A stretch of 64,000 bases of DNA. It comes from Chrysoperla carnea. Its lineage: Eukaryota; Arthropoda; Insecta; Neuroptera; Chrysopidae. The notes beneath the pieces are model-generated. The model had not been told where the DNA came from. It did no database searches and saw nothing but the letters and a program-made list of their open reading frames with translations. Shown here piece after piece: positions 25,367 through 36,464 of the stretch. Numbering within the stretch: position 1 is the first letter of the stretch; each line of letters opens with the position of its first letter. The position numbers were made by a program, and so were the translations under genes. The stretch is taken from assembly GCF_905475395.1 (NCBI RefSeq), contig NC_058338.1:5780935-5844934 (forward strand), written 5' to 3'.

Positions 25367-28300
25367 TCAATTATTGTTTGCTAAAACATGATTTCTCTTC
25401 TCAATATGAATTCGTTTATGTGAAATTAATTGATTTCTTCTGGCAAATTGTTCTCCACAAACATCACATGAAAAATACTTCTCTTCTGTATGAATTCGTT
25501 TATGTTCGACTAAATGAGAAACTTGACGAAAACTTTTATCACAAATATCACACGGAAATGGTTTTTCTCCTGTATGAGTTCTCATATGTTGAATTAAATA
25601 CTGACGTGCGGAAAATGATTTCTCACAAACATCACATGAAAATGGTTTTTCCCCTCTGTGATAAGCTCGCTTATGTCGTACCAAAGTATTTTGTCGACAA
25701 AATGTTTTATCACATTCATCACATCCAAAAATTTTTCCTTCTGTATGAATTACTTTATGTTTTATTAAAAATTCATATTCTCGAAATTTTTTATCACAAA
25801 AGTCACAAGAAAATGGTTTTAATTCATTATGAATCCCTTTATGTCGAAGCATACTTTGTTTATGTGTAAACTTCTTGTTACAAATATCACAGATAAATAG
25901 TTTTTCCTTTGAGTGAACTCGTTTATGCTCACTTAAATTTTGAAGTTGTGTAAATCTTTTATGACAAATATCACAGGAAAATGGTTTTTCCCCGGTATGT
26001 GTTCGTTTATGAATATTTAAATGTTGACTTTGGTTAAATTTCTTATCACATAAATCACAGGCATATGGTTTTTCGCCTGTATGAATTCGTTTATGAACAA
26101 TTAAGTACTGTCGTTGCGATAATATTTTACCACAAATATTACAAGGAAATACTTGTTGATTTTCATCAACTAATTGTCGAGTTTCTTGAAAATTTCTATC
26201 AGAAATATTACAAAGAAAATGTTTTTCTTCTGTGTAAATTTGTTCACCAATTAATTGTTCTTCTTCATAATTATCATCTAAATTTTCACTTTTAATAATT
26301 TTTTGATCGCAAATTAGTTTATTTTCAAATTTATAATGATTTTCTTCAAATTTTCCATCCGATATATTACAAGATAATGATTTTTCTTCTGTATGGACAA
26401 GATAATCTTCATTTAAATTTTCACTTTTAATTTTTCCCCCATCAAAAGTTAAATTTTCAATCAAATATTGATTTCCATCAGAAGAAGAAAATTTTTCTTC
26501 CGTATAAATTCGATTTTCATCACCTAATTGTTCAATTTTGATGTTCATATTCAGATGTTCAAATAAATTTTGATTTTCTTGTAGTTTCCCATCAGAAATA
26601 TCACAATTTCCCTCTTCAATTGGTTCACCATTAATATTTTTTTCATCATAAATTACTTGTTTCAATAAATTCTCGGTTTTTTGGAATTTTCCATGAGAAA
26701 TATACGATTTTTCTCCCGTGTGATGAGTTCGTTTATGTCGAACTAAAACATTTTGTCGACTAAATGTTTTATCGCATTCATCACAAGCAAAACTTTTCCC
26801 CTCTGTATGAATTATTTTATGTTTAATTAAGAATTTATTTTCTCGAAATGTTTTCCCACAAACATCACCAGAATAGGGTTTTTCTTCGTTATGGGTACCT
26901 TTATGTCGTATCATACTTTGTTTAATTCCAAACTTTGTACCACAAATATCACAAGGAAAAAGTTTTTCTCCTGTGTGAACTCGTTTATGTTCCAGTAAAT
27001 TTCGTCGTTGTGTAAATCTTTTATTACAAAAATCACAAGAAAATGGTTTTTCTCCGGTATGAATACGTTTATGGGTATTTAAATGTTGACTTTGTTTAAA
27101 TTTTTTATTACAAAAATTACAAGAGTATGGTTTTTCTCCGGTATGAATTCGTTTATGTACAATTAAGTGTTGCCGTTGAGAAAATCTTTTATCACAAAAA
27201 TCACAAATGAATGCTTTTTCTCCGATAAAGCTTTCATTTGTTAATTTAGATTCAATTGAATTGTTTTTCTCTTGAAATTCTTTCTGTTCATCTTCGATAT
27301 GTTTTCGATCAAATAAATATTGATTTTCTTGTAATTTTCTATCAGAAGAAAATTTGTCTTCTGTATAAATTCGATTTTCATCAACTAATTGTTCAATTTT
27401 GAGATTCATATTCAGATGTTCAATTAAATTTTGATTTTCTTGTAGTTTTCCATCAGAAATATCACAATTTCCCTCTTCAATTGGTTCACCATTGATATTT
27501 CCCTCTTCAATTGGTTCACCATTGATATTTCCCTCTTCAATTGGTTCACCATTGATATTTCCCTCTTCAATTGGTTCACCATTGATATTTCCCTCTTCAA
27601 TTGGTTCACCATTGATATTTCCCTCTTCAATTGGTTCACCATTAATATTTCCCTCTTCAATGTGTCCACCATTGATATTTTTTTCATCATAAATGACTTG
27701 TTTCAATAAATTCTCGGTTTTTTGGAATTTTCCATGAGAAATATACGATTTTTCTCGCGTGTGATGAGTTCGTTTATGTCGAACTAAAGTATTTTGTCGA
27801 CTAAATTTTTTCTCACACTCATCACAACCAAAAAGTTTTCCCTTTGTATGAATGATTCTATGTTGCATTAAATATTCAATTTCACGGAATTTTTTATCAC
27901 AAACATCACAAGAAAATGGTTTACCTTCTTTATGTCTACGTTTATGTTTGATCATACATCGTTTCGTCGTAAATGTTTGATAACAAATATCACATGAAAA
28001 TGGTTTTTCCCCGGTATGAGTTCGTTTATGTTGAACTAAATATTGATTCAAACTAAATGTTTTATCACACAAATCACACGAAAATGGTTTTTCTTGTGTA
28101 TGAGTTAGTTTATGTCGAAGCATACTTCGTTTATGTATGAATTTTTGTTCACAAACATCACAGGAAAATTTTTTCTCACCGATATGAACTCGTTTATGAT
28201 CAGTTAAATGTGAATTTTGACTATATTTTTTCCCACAAATATCACATGAAAATTGTTTTTCTCCCGAATGTAATTTTTTATGTAGAACGAAATATGCGTA

Positions 28301-28807
28301 AACAGTAAATGTTTTTTCACAAATATCACATGAAAATGGTTCGTATCCGGTATGAATACGTTTGTGCCGAAGTAGACTTTGTTTGTGGGTAAATTTTTTA
28401 TTGCAGATATCGCATACAAAAAGTTTCCCAGCTCCGATATCTTCATTTTTAACTACTCCTCTTCCAAGGAACTCTTGTTCATTTTTAATATTATCGTCAT
28501 TAAATAACTTGCAATGTTGATGTTCCGTGGGAGAACTGTCGTCAAATATTTCTTCTTTAATAAATTCTGCATGAAATATTTGTTCGAACTTTTTGGTTTC
28601 ATTTTGTTGATTTTCTTCCATTGAAGTATTTTCTTCTAATATTTCTTCTTTAACTTTTAATTCTGTAATTAAACTTTCGTTTTTTATGTCTTGACCATTA
28701 AATAATAAAATATTATTTTCTGAATACCTTGATATTCCATTGTAACACTTTTTTCTTAAAATTTTTAGCTTTGTTGTACACAAAACGTAAATCAAGATCA
28801 GAGGCAT
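25367..28807 (-). CDS. giant C2H2 zinc-finger protein, 23 fingers, with minisatellite linker
   Basis: A single open frame of 1146 aa, probably a nuclear DNA-binding regulator of unknown target. Fingers come in three groups: eight (about residues 129-350), six (about 545-715) and nine (about 890-1130). They are separated by acidic, Glu/Asn-rich linkers that are copies of each other (NLLKQVIYDEKN and GNCDISDGKLQENQN occur twice). The middle group has one degenerate finger in which the first Cys is Gly (YSGDVC). The first long linker contains a tandem NINGEPIEEG repeat. The first ATG in frame is at 28807, but the leading ~45 residues (MPLILIYVLCTTKLKILRKK...) look unlike a usual start and may be read-through of an intron; the acidic segment from about residue 45 on is shared in style with the eight-finger neighbour. 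Likely grown by unequal exchange. Confidence 0.88.
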   Translation of the reverse strand: MPLILIYVLCTTKLKILRKKCYNGISRYSENNILLFNGQDIKNESLITELKVKEEILEENTSMEENQQNETKKFEQIFHAEFIKEEIFDDSSPTEHQHCKLFNDDNIKNEQEFLGRGVVKNEDIGAGKLFVCDICNKKFTHKQSLLRHKRIHTGYEPFSCDICEKTFTVYAYFVLHKKLHSGEKQFSCDICGKKYSQNSHLTDHKRVHIGEKKFSCDVCEQKFIHKRSMLRHKLTHTQEKPFSCDLCDKTFSLNQYLVQHKRTHTGEKPFSCDICYQTFTTKRCMIKHKRRHKEGKPFSCDVCDKKFREIEYLMQHRIIHTKGKLFGCDECEKKFSRQNTLVRHKRTHHTREKSYISHGKFQKTENLLKQVIYDEKNINGGHIEEGNINGEPIEEGNINGEPIEEGNINGEPIEEGNINGEPIEEGNINGEPIEEGNINGEPIEEGNCDISDGKLQENQNLIEHLNMNLKIEQLVDENRIYTEDKFSSDRKLQENQYLFDRKHIEDEQKEFQEKNNSIESKLTNESFIGEKAFICDFCDKRFSQRQHLIVHKRIHTGEKPYSCNFCNKKFKQSQHLNTHKRIHTGEKPFSCDFCNKRFTQRRNLLEHKRVHTGEKLFPCDICGTKFGIKQSMIRHKGTHNEEKPYSGDVCGKTFRENKFLIKHKIIHTEGKSFACDECDKTFSRQNVLVRHKRTHHTGEKSYISHGKFQKTENLLKQVIYDEKNINGEPIEEGNCDISDGKLQENQNLFEHLNMNIKIEQLGDENRIYTEEKFSSSDGNQYLIENLTFDGGKIKSENLNEDYLVHTEEKSLSCNISDGKFEENHYKFENKLICDQKIIKSENLDDNYEEEQLIGEQIYTEEKHFLCNISDRNFQETRQLVDENQQVFPCNICGKILSQRQYLIVHKRIHTGEKPYACDLCDKKFNQSQHLNIHKRTHTGEKPFSCDICHKRFTQLQNLSEHKRVHSKEKLFICDICNKKFTHKQSMLRHKGIHNELKPFSCDFCDKKFREYEFLIKHKVIHTEGKIFGCDECDKTFCRQNTLVRHKRAYHRGEKPFSCDVCEKSFSARQYLIQHMRTHTGEKPFPCDICDKSFRQVSHLVEHKRIHTEEKYFSCDVCGEQFARRNQLISHKRIHIEKRNHVLANNN
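27467..27676. repeat. in-frame 30-bp minisatellite, seven units
   Basis: Seven tandem 30-bp units start at 27467 and repeat every 30 bases. The first five are identical, the sixth differs by one base and the seventh is diverged. Since 30 is a multiple of three, each unit adds ten residues (NINGEPIEEG) to the linker of the large zinc-finger protein without shifting the frame. The duplicated linker at about 26620-26650 has only one such unit. Confidence 0.95.
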
Positions 28808-30023
28808 ATCAGAGGAGAGAACAACAATTTATTGACACAACAATATTTTCTAGTGCCTGGTTAACATCAAGCAAGTTAAACGTTAAAGGTTCACTAAATT
28901 GAACTCTGCTCTTGCGCTTATGACATGATGAAAATGCCTAAATTCTTCGTTTATAAAAACCAAAATGAAATTCAAACTGAGAAAAAATCTGAGAAAAGAT
29001 AAAAAAACTTAGATAATATTATGTTCACGCTAATCATCTACTCCAAATTATTTTAACGTGAGACTCACGCTAAACATACGATAGCGTCCGTATAACCTCA
29101 CCCTTTTATTTAACCTAAAAATTACTAAAATCGAATATTTTGAAAGTATTCAAAATTTCAGACCTTTTCAATTTATAAAATTCATTTCTATTTTGTTTCG
29201 CGAATAATCTATTTTGTTTCCGTAACTTTATTGACTGGACATTTCAACTAAACCATTATTTTAGTAATTAATATCTTTTTAATTACTTAAAATTAATTAA
29301 TAAAAGTACAAATTCAGTGAGGGCATTTAAAAATTTCTAAAACGGAAATTCAAATTTTTATACGGACGTGACATCAAAGTACGGGCTTGTCAAATTTGTT
29401 GACATACTGTATGATATTAATTACTTACATTTTATATGGTATTTCATTAAATTATATTATTCTACGGCTTTTTATTTGAAAACTTAATAATAACGAGTGT
29501 AAATTCTGTGTTGTAAACTCATTTTTTTTAAAGTGTAAATTATATATTGAACTACCACCAATTGACACGTACTTTACGTCATCAACAGAGAGCGCCAAAA
29601 AACTACGTTTAAATATCTCAAAATTATAATGTATTTTAAATATTTTTTTACACTTAATAACAGCATTTTTAAACAGTATTTATATTTTTTACTTTGTTAT
29701 AACGGTGTAAATAATTAATTAAAAATATAAAAAAAAACACATGAATATTCTCTATAATGAAAGTGGACACAGTAGGGTACAAAAAGAACAAACTTATTAT
29801 CTATAGTCGTAAATTGCGTCAAAATAGTAAAAAAGTTAAAGGAATTTATATTTAGATAAAAAAATTCACTTTAAAATGTATTTAACTTTGTAAATAAATA
29901 AAAAAAAATTCAATATAATTTTAAATAAATGTTTATCAATTTAAAAAAAAATTTATTACATTATAAAATCCAACCTCAAAAAGTTTCTTATTTTAAAATT
30001 TGAGTTCGCCAAACTTGGAAGCA
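28808..30023. promoter_or_regulatory. divergent intergenic region between two zinc-finger genes
   Basis: The 23-finger gene and the ZAD gene start on opposite strands 1.2 kb apart, so both promoters must lie here. The region is AT-rich and has no ORF. I could not identify a TATA box or initiator with confidence. It may contain a small repeat around 29030-29100 and 29350-29590 (CGTACTTTACGTCATCAACA). Confidence 0.45.
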
Positions 30024-33000
30024 ATGAATGAAGAAAAATTCAATTGTATAATTTGTGATACAGATGTATCAATGGAGAATCGATATCCAATATTTGAATC
30101 ATTTACACCGCATAGTGGCATACCATTAAAAGATTTTCTACATAAAGTAACACGAATTCGTATAAATGAGAATGAAAAGAATGCAAATAGTTGTTGCCTT
30201 TGTAAAAATTGTTTTATTCTATTAGAACAATTCGATTTCTCCGAAAATTATATATTAGAAATAAAAAAACAACTTTATAATCATTTAGAAATGAAATACG
30301 GCCGTGAATATGCCCAAGATGTACAATTTATTGAAGTTGCATGTCAAACGGAAAAATACTTACTGAATATTCAAGAAAATGTTGAAGATGATGATGAAGT
30401 CGAATCGGATATTAAACCAGATTTGGAGGAGGAAATTTATAAACCGTATGTGGATGAATTAACGGAAAAAGATCAATCAGAGGATGATGATGATGATAGT
30501 TTAACGTGTCGATTATGTAGTGAATATTTCCCGTCATCCGCTGATTTAAAGAAACATATTAAATCACATGAAAAATCATTTGAATGTAAATATTGTATGA
30601 ATGGATATACAACAAAAAGTGGTCTTAGTGCACATATTCTAAAGAAACATAAAGGAAATGTTACAACAAATTCTATGTTTAAAGTGGAACCATCTGAATT
30701 GCTGGAATGTGATATTAAAGTTGAAAGTACAGAGAGTGAAGGGATTGAACGAAAAAATGAAAGTACAGGTAATTATAAGTTTTTAATCAGTACAGGGTAT
30801 TCCACTCTTTTTTTGAAAAAGTACTTCAAAATGTTGATTTTGTTAATAAAAAGCCACCAAAAATTTATTTCGGAAAAATACACAAACTTTCTTGTCAAAA
30901 ACTTAAATTTTGAAGTTTTTTTAAACTGTCAAAAACGCAGGCATCCAATTTGATGACGTAATATGTATGTATATGTACGTATATATTCATAGACATCTGA
31001 TTATAATAAAAAATAAATACTTATTATCTTTGTATTATACCCAGCTGTCTACACTGACCTAATTGATGGTCTATGACTCATACCGATATGACATCACAGC
31101 AGAGCTTACCCGCGTTTTAGGTCACGTGATATACAGTTTAAAAATTACGATATTTAATTTTAATGACTCGAAATCAGAATATTTAAGATATATTTTTACA
31201 TAAATTTTAACTTTTTTCAAATTTCATGATTTATTTTTGACTAACGATAATACCCTATTGAGTTTAGCTAAATACTCCAGTGAACGAGGAGAAAAAACAA
31301 CGAAATCTCTTAATTTTGACCTATAGCACCAATTTCTATTTAAGATTTGTTTTCATTGGTTTGGAGATGGTAATTCCATCCCTTCTAGGGGGTAGAAAAT
31401 ATATGTTGAAAATAGAATCGTCAATACTTTCCGAGTTATTGTCGATTGAAATTCGGAGTATTTAACATAAAATAACTGAAAAGTTTGACGTTTTTTAAAA
31501 AAATATATCGCACACTTTCTAAAGTTCTATAAAAAACCTTGAAAATGAAAAAAGTTTCAAGTCATTTGATATAAAAATGGAAAAGGCCATAAATTGTATC
31601 TTTCATGTTTTATGAAATGTCAAATAATAAATCTATTTTAATTTAACAAAATGCATAATACAGCCCACAGAAATTCTCATCTTGATTTGAATAAGTTTTT
31701 AAATGTAAAAATTATGTCTGATAACCTTGATTGGCAGATGTCCATAAGTTGTCTCCGTCACCCTGATTCATGAAATGTCAAAAAAAATTAATTTTTTTTT
31801 ATTTTTTATTTAAATATATCATTATAAATCATAGCTCATGTGTTTTTCTGATGTATGAGCTATATTATTGTACAGTTTCATTTAAATCAATTCGCTAGTT
31901 TTAGCGTGAAAGCGTAACAAACAAACAAACATCCTTACTTTCACATTTATATAATATATAGATAGGGATAACATTTTTTCGTAAACCTTATAATAAAAAT
32001 TTTTCTATATGGAGTCAACTTAAGTAGACACGCTGTATATCAGTTAAAAAATCAAGATAGGCAAGATTATGCTTGCCAGCTATGTTTCTAATTTAAATAT
32101 ATAGTAATTCTTAGTATTCTCCGAACAGAATCATGTGATCAATTAGAAAACGATACCATCGAACCGACTACCGCGAGTAGCGATATAGAATATGCACCAA
32201 TTAAACAACCGAACAATAATCGACGCCGTGGTCGTCCTCAAAAAGGACGAATTTCTAAAAATATTGTAAAACAAGAACAAAATAATCTTTCAAATGAAAA
32301 TACAATCCACAACGATGACAAAATAATATCGGATGATGTGAAACAAGAAAAAGATTCGGATGATAGTAATTCAGATTTCGAGAACCGTTTAATAAATTCA
32401 ATGAATTTACATGATGGATCATCGAATCAACAGTTTACTATGGGAACAAAACGTAGACGTGGCCGTCCCAAAAAGAATAGTGAAATGGAGCAGCGTGTTG
32501 ATAGCATATTTGTACGCCCTTACATCTATCAATGTCCACAATGTCCGAAGAAATGGCGTACGAAATCCGAATTACGAATACATTTATGTTCCCATAGTGA
32601 TGTTCGAGCACATGTTTGTGAGGTAAGTGAATTTTTCAATCCCAAGGAAGAAATGTCTGCCACATATGCTTTTTTTTGCTTGTATGTGATTCGTAAATTA
32701 ATTTTTTTTCAGATATGTGGACAGGCCTATAAAAAACGTGCTGCATTAGATATCCATTTGGGTATGCACAATGGAATCAATCCGTATACTTGTAATGTAT
32801 GTGGAAAAGTTTTTACACAAAAAGGTGCTCTTAATCGACATTTGCCAATTCATACTGGGGAAGCTAATTATCAGGTAATTAATACAATTCAAATATTAAT
32901 AATTCGAACAAAAAATTGGTTTTACCAACTTAGTTTAGGATTTGGGCCGGTAAAAATTCTAAACCCTAAATTTCTGCCGCGTGATAATAACCCTCCTCCT

Positions 33001-33793
33001 AAACGACCGACGTCGTATTCATATTGAAGTACTCGATTCAAAGACAAAGTCAAAGAATGTACCGAGCTCAAAATATGCATGGATATCTGATTCGTCAGTG
33101 GAAATGCGTCTCATAAATAGGTTCATTTACAGGACTATATTGTTAGTTCAAAATTTATGTGAACAGATTCAATGGGAGGGGTTTTGACTCCCAAATTTGG
33201 TAATATATCATTTTAATGTTCTTTTATTTTTACAGTGTGATCTTTGCGGGAAACGTTTTATTCATCACACATCATTTAGTATGCACGCACTAACACATTC
33301 TGGCTTAAAAGCGTATAAATGTGAGATATGTGGATTAGGTTTAATGTCAACATCTCATTTAAAACGACATATGCGTGCACATTCTGGTGAAAAGAAATAC
33401 GGTTGTTCACAATGTGGTAAACGTTTTGCTGAACGTTATAATCTAGCTGCACATGAACGATTACATTTCTCACCGGGGGAAAAACGAAAACGTACACATC
33501 CATGTCCGCTCTGTGGTGATACATTTCAACGACGACAAAAATTGGAAGAACATTTGGCTAGTAATCATAATAAAATAATTGATAACGATGAATCGCGAAA
33601 ATGGACGGGAACGGTATTAAATAATAATGCGGCTAATTTAAATGCTGCTATTGCTGGTATTGCGAATAGTGTGCTTAGTAATGCTGTTGCACAAACATCT
33701 ACGTGGCCTGTATTTACATCGTCAGATGTGGTCACATTTTCAGCGACTAATATTAAAACACAACCACCAGAAGAATCTTCAGAGACTGTTTGA
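30024..33793 (+). CDS. ZAD-type C2H2 zinc-finger protein with two AT hooks
   Basis: Exons 30024-30768, 32129-32622, 32713-32874 and 33236-33793 join in frame to 652 aa. The N terminus (from MNEEKFNCIICDTD) is a ZAD domain with zinc-binding C8, C11, C60 and C63, an insect dimerisation module. An acidic stretch (EDDDEVESD...) follows. Two fingers lie at the end of exon 1, two basic AT-hook motifs (RRRGRPQKGR and KRRRGRPKKN) in exon 2, then seven more fingers in exons 2-4: nine in all. The fourth finger is split by intron 2 after CE. A Ser/Ala/Asn-rich tail ends the protein. ZAD proteins bind DNA through the fingers; AT hooks add minor-groove contact. The start is the first in-frame ATG; an upstream TTG is in frame but is not a plausible eukaryotic start. 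Intron 1 holds a repeat and a LINE-like tail. Confidence 0.9.
30829..31260 (+). repeat. interspersed repeat copy A, in ZAD-gene intron 1
   Basis: It starts AATGTTGATTTTGTTAATAA and ends GATAATACCCTATTG, and matches 51054-51530 from end to end except for two extra stretches in the latter. Similarity is very high and stops abruptly at both ends, as expected of a transposed unit. No ORF and no clear terminal inverted repeat, so SINE-like or a Helitron-like fragment are both possible. Confidence 0.85.
31830..31975 (+). mobile_element. LINE-like 3' end in ZAD-gene intron 1
   Basis: The segment (TACAGTTTCATTTAAATCAA followed by TTAGCGTGAAAGCGTAACAAACAAAC and ATATATAGATAGGG) resembles the 3' ends of RTE/CR1-type non-LTR retrotransposons, and is related to 42190-42470 in an importin-5 intron. 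It is only a tail with no reverse transcriptase. Confidence 0.4.
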
Positions 33794-33851
33794 AAAGTAT
33801 TTTTACATTTTTATTTAAAAGTATTTTCTTTTTATTTACAAATGTGTAGTG

Positions 33852-34394
33852 CATGGTAGAACTAGACAAGGACTAGACTCTTATGCAGGTAGAAGTAGGA
33901 TGGGGACATTCTCTCACTCTCTCGCACGGTACCCAGTCACCGCCATATTGTTTATTTGTTTACAGTTCAGGCGGTGAGTAGGTTTGGTATACATTTACAG
34001 GTCCTACCGAACAATGAAATGACAACGAAGCTAGCACGATTGTAAGTGTTAAGTTTTATAGCAAAAGAAAACCCCACATAATTATATATGAAAAAATTGC
34101 AAATTTGTTCTAGTTTAAGAATCTTTTTGTAGGCACTCAGCGCCAACACTATTACGTTCGAGCTGTCAAGTTGGTCAATGTTTTGTTTACATATTTGCAA
34201 TGTCAAGTTGTCTCATAAAAAATTGAAAAAATCTGAGGCGGAAAACGTTCATTAATCATTAATTATTCGTTCATTGTAAGGAACTATTTTTCACACAAGG
34301 ATTGTTCACATAAACGGATCCACGTTTGTTACATTTGAATCAGGAAGCGGGAACAAGCTAAGAGCGGGAACATACCTTGTCTAATTCTACCAAG
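33852..34394. mobile_element. 543-bp non-autonomous DNA transposon, copy 2 (8-bp TSD)
   Basis: It begins CATGGTAGAACTAGACAAGG and ends with the reverse complement of CTTGGTAGAATTAGACAAGG, flanked by GTGTAGTG on both sides (33844-33851 and 34395-34402). It is the inverted counterpart of 16622-17331 and shorter, with a different middle. It sits 59 bases past the ZAD-gene stop codon, so it probably supplies part of that gene's 3' UTR or flank. No ORF. Confidence 0.85.
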
Positions 34395-34520
34395 GTGTAG
34401 TGTATTCGAGTTGAAATTTTTTTTCGAAGTGAATGAAAATTATCAAATAAGGCAATAATTTTTGTTTGAAGGAATTCTAACAATTGTTGTATATCGACAT
34501 AAGGTCAAGGAAGATAAATA

Positions 34521-34861
34521 TACAAAGTGCCTACGATGACCGGCCATTAGAAGTTTCTGGAGAACCAGACATAATAGAAATCTAAAAATTGGTATTCAAC
34601 CATAACTGCTTGAGATATATCCGCCTAAAACTATTATACTCAGAACTATTGACTTAAGCGAGTTATGTAAAAATAAAAAGGGCATTCCACTTGAAATAAA
34701 GATTTTAGAGTCAACTTTCGGTACATAACCGGTAGTGTCACAAATCTATTTTAGGCGGATTTATCCCAAGTAGTTATGATGGAATACCAATTTTCAGATT
34801 TCTATTATGGCTAGTTCTCCAGAAACTTCTAATGGACGGTCACCGTGGGGGGCACCCTGTA
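34521..34861. mobile_element. mariner-like MITE with long inverted arms
   Basis: It begins TACAAAGTGCC and ends GGCACCCTGTA, with long matching inner arms: CCATTAGAAGTTTCTGGAGA near the left end is inverted as TCTCCAGAAACTTCTAATGG near the right. The TACAGGGTG-type end and probable TA at the insertion site fit a mariner-type non-autonomous element. It lies about 125 bases from the preceding element. Confidence 0.7.
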
Positions 34862-36464
34862 TTGAACCCGAATACACTCGAATAGAATTAATTTTTATGC
34901 CTTTTTGTATTGATTATATTGATTTAAAATAAAAAAATCATGTGTTTCTGATTTTGTTTGAAAAGTAAATTTTTGTATATAATTCATATTATCTATTAAG
35001 TTTCTCCCCAATCATGTTATTATTATTGATTATCAACACAAAATAGTTAATTTTATTATCAGTATTTTTTCCGTTTTTAAATATATTATTAATTATTTGT
35101 TAATGTATTCATTTGTTTTTAAAATACATTAATTCCAACTTTAAAACAAGCTTTTATTTTATTTTATTTCCTACACATCCACCAATAGAGAATAATCATG
35201 TATTTTTTTTATATTTTTAATTCATTTTTTACACTCAAAACGGTTTTCCTTAAAATGGAGTCACTTCCCCCGACTATTTTTGTAAGGATTTTGTGCCTTT
35301 ACATTCAGTACGGTGATACTGAACCTATTTAAATAAAAAAATAACCCATGTAATTTAATGCAGAAAATAATTTTCTGTAGTCTGAAGTATTACCTGTTAA
35401 TTTTCACAACTGCTAAAAACTAACGATTTATTCCGTTCAGTAAACTTTTCCCTGAAGATTGCACACGATATTTGGCAAAGACTTAAGGATTCTCTGATGA
35501 TTTTTTTAGAAGGATATTTCGAGAGAAGGAAAGTTGCAAATCTTGTGAATACTTAACATGCTATAAAAAAAAAAACTATAAAAATAATATTATTGACAAA
35601 AATATTTATTTCAGAATATACATAGTTTCAAAAAGCTATCACATTTGCTGAAAAATGAATATTCAAATCTGTTTTTTCTTTTGAAATAATTATTTCTCGT
35701 ATTTTAACTTTTAAGATTTAAAAAAAAAAATCAGATAATTTAATTTGCAAGCTTTTATATATATTTTTTTTAAATAAATATATAATAATAATATATATTA
35801 TTTTTTGAAAATCTTCAAAAAAAATATATTCGGACATTAATTTAATTATTTTTAGCAATAAAAAAAAAAGAATAATAATATATATATATAGATTGTATTC
35901 TTTTAACTAAAATAATAAAAAATAAAAACTTGAGTTCGTTTTTTTCTCTCAATTATTTTTTTTTCAGTCTGCTAGCGCGGCTAGAAATTAATTTTATAAC
36001 ATTTTTTTAAAAAGAAATCGTATATATATACTACGATTATTTCTCCTCTTACTATTGTTGTGTTTTTTATCGTTCGGAAAAATTTTAATGACAAAATTTT
36101 GTACACGTTTTTTATTAGTAGTAGTTTAACTAATTAAAAAAAAATTTATAATTTTTCATAAATATGGATAACCAATTTTTCAAAAAAAATAAATATGTAT
36201 ATATTTATAATATCTATTGACTTATATGTTTATATTAAAAAATAATTTTTAAAACTATTTATTGTTTCTTGTGTAAATATTTAAACAATAAAAATTATGA
36301 ATAATTTTTTAAAATATAAATATTAATTTTATAATTTTATTCATATTTTCCATATGTATAAATATTTGTTAAGTTTTTCGAATATTTTAATATATTCATA
36401 TAAATTTTTTATTTAAATATATATATATATACATATTTAAATATATTTTAATAATATATATAAC
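34862..36464. other. intergenic, AT-rich, importin-5 3' side
   Basis: No gene. The stretch is extremely AT-rich with TATA-type simple repeats around 35740-35900 and 36170-36460. Its upper-coordinate end should be the importin-5 3' UTR. Confidence 0.5.

Noticed and set aside
25378-25869. Long plus-strand ORF opposite the large zinc-finger gene
   Set aside because: It is the complement of repeated finger codons, so the periodic protein is a by-product of the finger gene, not a separate gene.
27492-27692. Repeat ORF IFPSSIGSPL on the plus strand and a second frame on the minus strand
   Set aside because: Both are alternative readings of the same in-frame minisatellite; only the zinc-finger frame continues into known domains.
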